From Martinezella rhizogenes (GTDB lineage: Bacteria; Pseudomonadota; Alphaproteobacteria; Rhizobiales; Rhizobiaceae), in contig NZ_SGNY01000012.1 of the NCBI RefSeq assembly GCF_007002745.1, positions 1-64,000 of the forward strand: DNA of 64,000 nucleotides, written 5' to 3'. Each line of letters opens with the position of its first letter. The first letter of the stretch is position 1. The position numbers and the translations under genes are program-made. Of this stretch, positions 63,332 through 64,000 are shown in pieces. The notes below the pieces were generated by a model that had not been told where the DNA came from, did not search any database, and was given only the letters and a program-made list of their open reading frames with translations.

Positions 63332-64000
63332 ATGACACCAGCAACAGCGAAATCCAACGACCGACGTAATTTCGGGATCGCCGGACGCTTGACGGCGGCA
63401 TTTGTCGGCATTGCTGCCCTCGCCGCCATCGCCGGCGCCTCCTCGTCCTGGTATTCGATGAAAAGTTCCGGCATCGTCAAGGAACTCGGCGATCGAACCC
63501 TCCCAACCGTCACCGAATCCCTCGCCTTCGCGCAAGAAAGCGCCATCCTTCTCGCAGAGGCGCCCAATCTCGTCTATGAGCCGGATCTCGCTTCGCTCGA
63601 CGCAAGTTCGAAGCGCCTGGAAGCCATCCTCGCCGGTCAAAGCGGTCGACTGACGGCTTTGCGCGACCTTGGCGTGGCGCCGGAACTGCTCGATTCGGTC
63701 GAGAAGACGAGCCAAAGCCTCGAACCAAAGCTCAATCAGCTGACAGCCATATCTTCCGACCGGATCAAGGCGAAATTCCGCATGCAGGAGGGCGTGGCTC
63801 GCGCTCTGTCCCGTTACAAGTCCCTGGCGTCAATGCTCCGCAACGCGCAGGTCGGAGCGGTGGACAGCAGTATCGAGCGATCGCGTGCCCTGACCGATCT
63901 CCAGATGGCGGCCGCCGAGATATCGACACTGATATCGGCGATACCGGATGCGTCAGACACCGAACTGGCCGCAGTCAAGGATCAATATGATGCGACTGGC
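63332..64000 (+). CDS. Membrane sensor, N-terminal part (histidine kinase or chemoreceptor; runs off right edge)
   Basis: An open frame from the ATG at 63332 (AAGGAG upstream) runs to the last base, 223 codons. It begins with a short basic segment, a membrane helix near residues 19-38 (LTAAFVGIAALAAIAGASSS), then a long alpha-helical periplasmic region (LGDRTLPTVTESLAFAQESA, SSKRLEAILAGQSGRLTALR). This looks like the helical sensor of TorS-type kinases or of some MCPs. The output domain is beyond the window, so kinase and chemoreceptor cannot be told apart. Next to a TorT-like binding protein, a TorS-like sensor is the first choice. Confidence 0.65.
   Translation, partial: MTPATAKSNDRRNFGIAGRLTAAFVGIAALAAIAGASSSWYSMKSSGIVKELGDRTLPTVTESLAFAQESAILLAEAPNLVYEPDLASLDASSKRLEAILAGQSGRLTALRDLGVAPELLDSVEKTSQSLEPKLNQLTAISSDRIKAKFRMQEGVARALSRYKSLASMLRNAQVGAVDSSIERSRALTDLQMAAAEISTLISAIPDASDTELAAVKDQYDATG

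Noticed and set aside
1..64000. repABC origin, tRNA or rRNA genes, intact insertion sequences
   Set aside because: No RepA/RepB/RepC, tRNA cloverleaf, rRNA or transposase sequence was recognised; the ParB-like protein has no ParA partner and is not RepB.

Overview
The window is G+C-rich alphaproteobacterial DNA, most probably part of a large plasmid or chromid of the Rhizobiaceae (Rhizobium, Ensifer/Sinorhizobium or Agrobacterium type). This is inferred from rhizobial gene families (short adenylate kinase, class I FBPase with class II aldolase, CUT2 and Dpp-type ABC importers), from a conjugation-type helicase at the left edge, and from a block of conserved rhizobial plasmid-backbone families (TOPRIM, DUF1419, DUF3085, methylase-helicase, ParB-like, ArdC, DUF736). 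No repABC origin, rRNA, tRNA, CRISPR array or complete insertion sequence was seen.

Layout. 1-2.7 kb: a minus-strand TraA-like helicase ORF that runs off the left edge. 2.7-3.8 kb: noncoding DNA and the wreck of a chemoreceptor gene. 3.85-20 kb: an amide and amine module. Minus-strand eutC, eutB and an N-formylglutamate-amidohydrolase-family gene face a plus-strand run of amidase, Dpp-type ABC importer, DeoR regulator, M20 amidohydrolase, two choline-kinase-like phosphotransferases and an IMPase-family phosphatase, closed by a second, paralogous DeoR gene. A chemoreceptor (MCP1) follows.

22.6-41 kb: a coherent carbon module. Divergent from an SGNH esterase and a ROK regulator runs a CUT2 importer, then a second SGNH esterase resembling the acetyl-ester acyltransferase MsAcT, glycerol kinase, glycerol-3-phosphate dehydrogenase, acetyl-CoA synthetase, adenylate kinase, a second chemoreceptor, FBPase, FBP aldolase and triose-phosphate isomerase. 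I propose (inference) that it takes up glycerol acetate esters or a similar acetylated polyol. The esterases would release glycerol and acetate, each product would be activated, AMP from the synthetase would be recycled, and the trioses would enter gluconeogenesis. A 25-bp motif occurs upstream of the importer/esterase-ROK pair, upstream of MCP2, and again at 61.7 kb before a second binding protein and a membrane sensor, which suggests one regulon for uptake, taxis and sensing.

41-42.8 kb: three small regulators (LuxR-type HTH, XRE, AraC). 43-61.4 kb: plasmid-backbone block with a TOPRIM protein, DUF1419, DUF3085, a 1702-residue DNA methylase-helicase, a ParB-like protein, several uncharacterised proteins, VapBC, ArdC, a PanD homologue, DUF736, small ORFs and a WGR protein; many of these genes follow long G+C-rich noncoding leaders. 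61.7-64 kb: the third copy of the motif, a small ORF, a periplasmic binding protein paralogous to the one at 24.7 kb, and the N-terminal part of a membrane sensor cut by the right edge.
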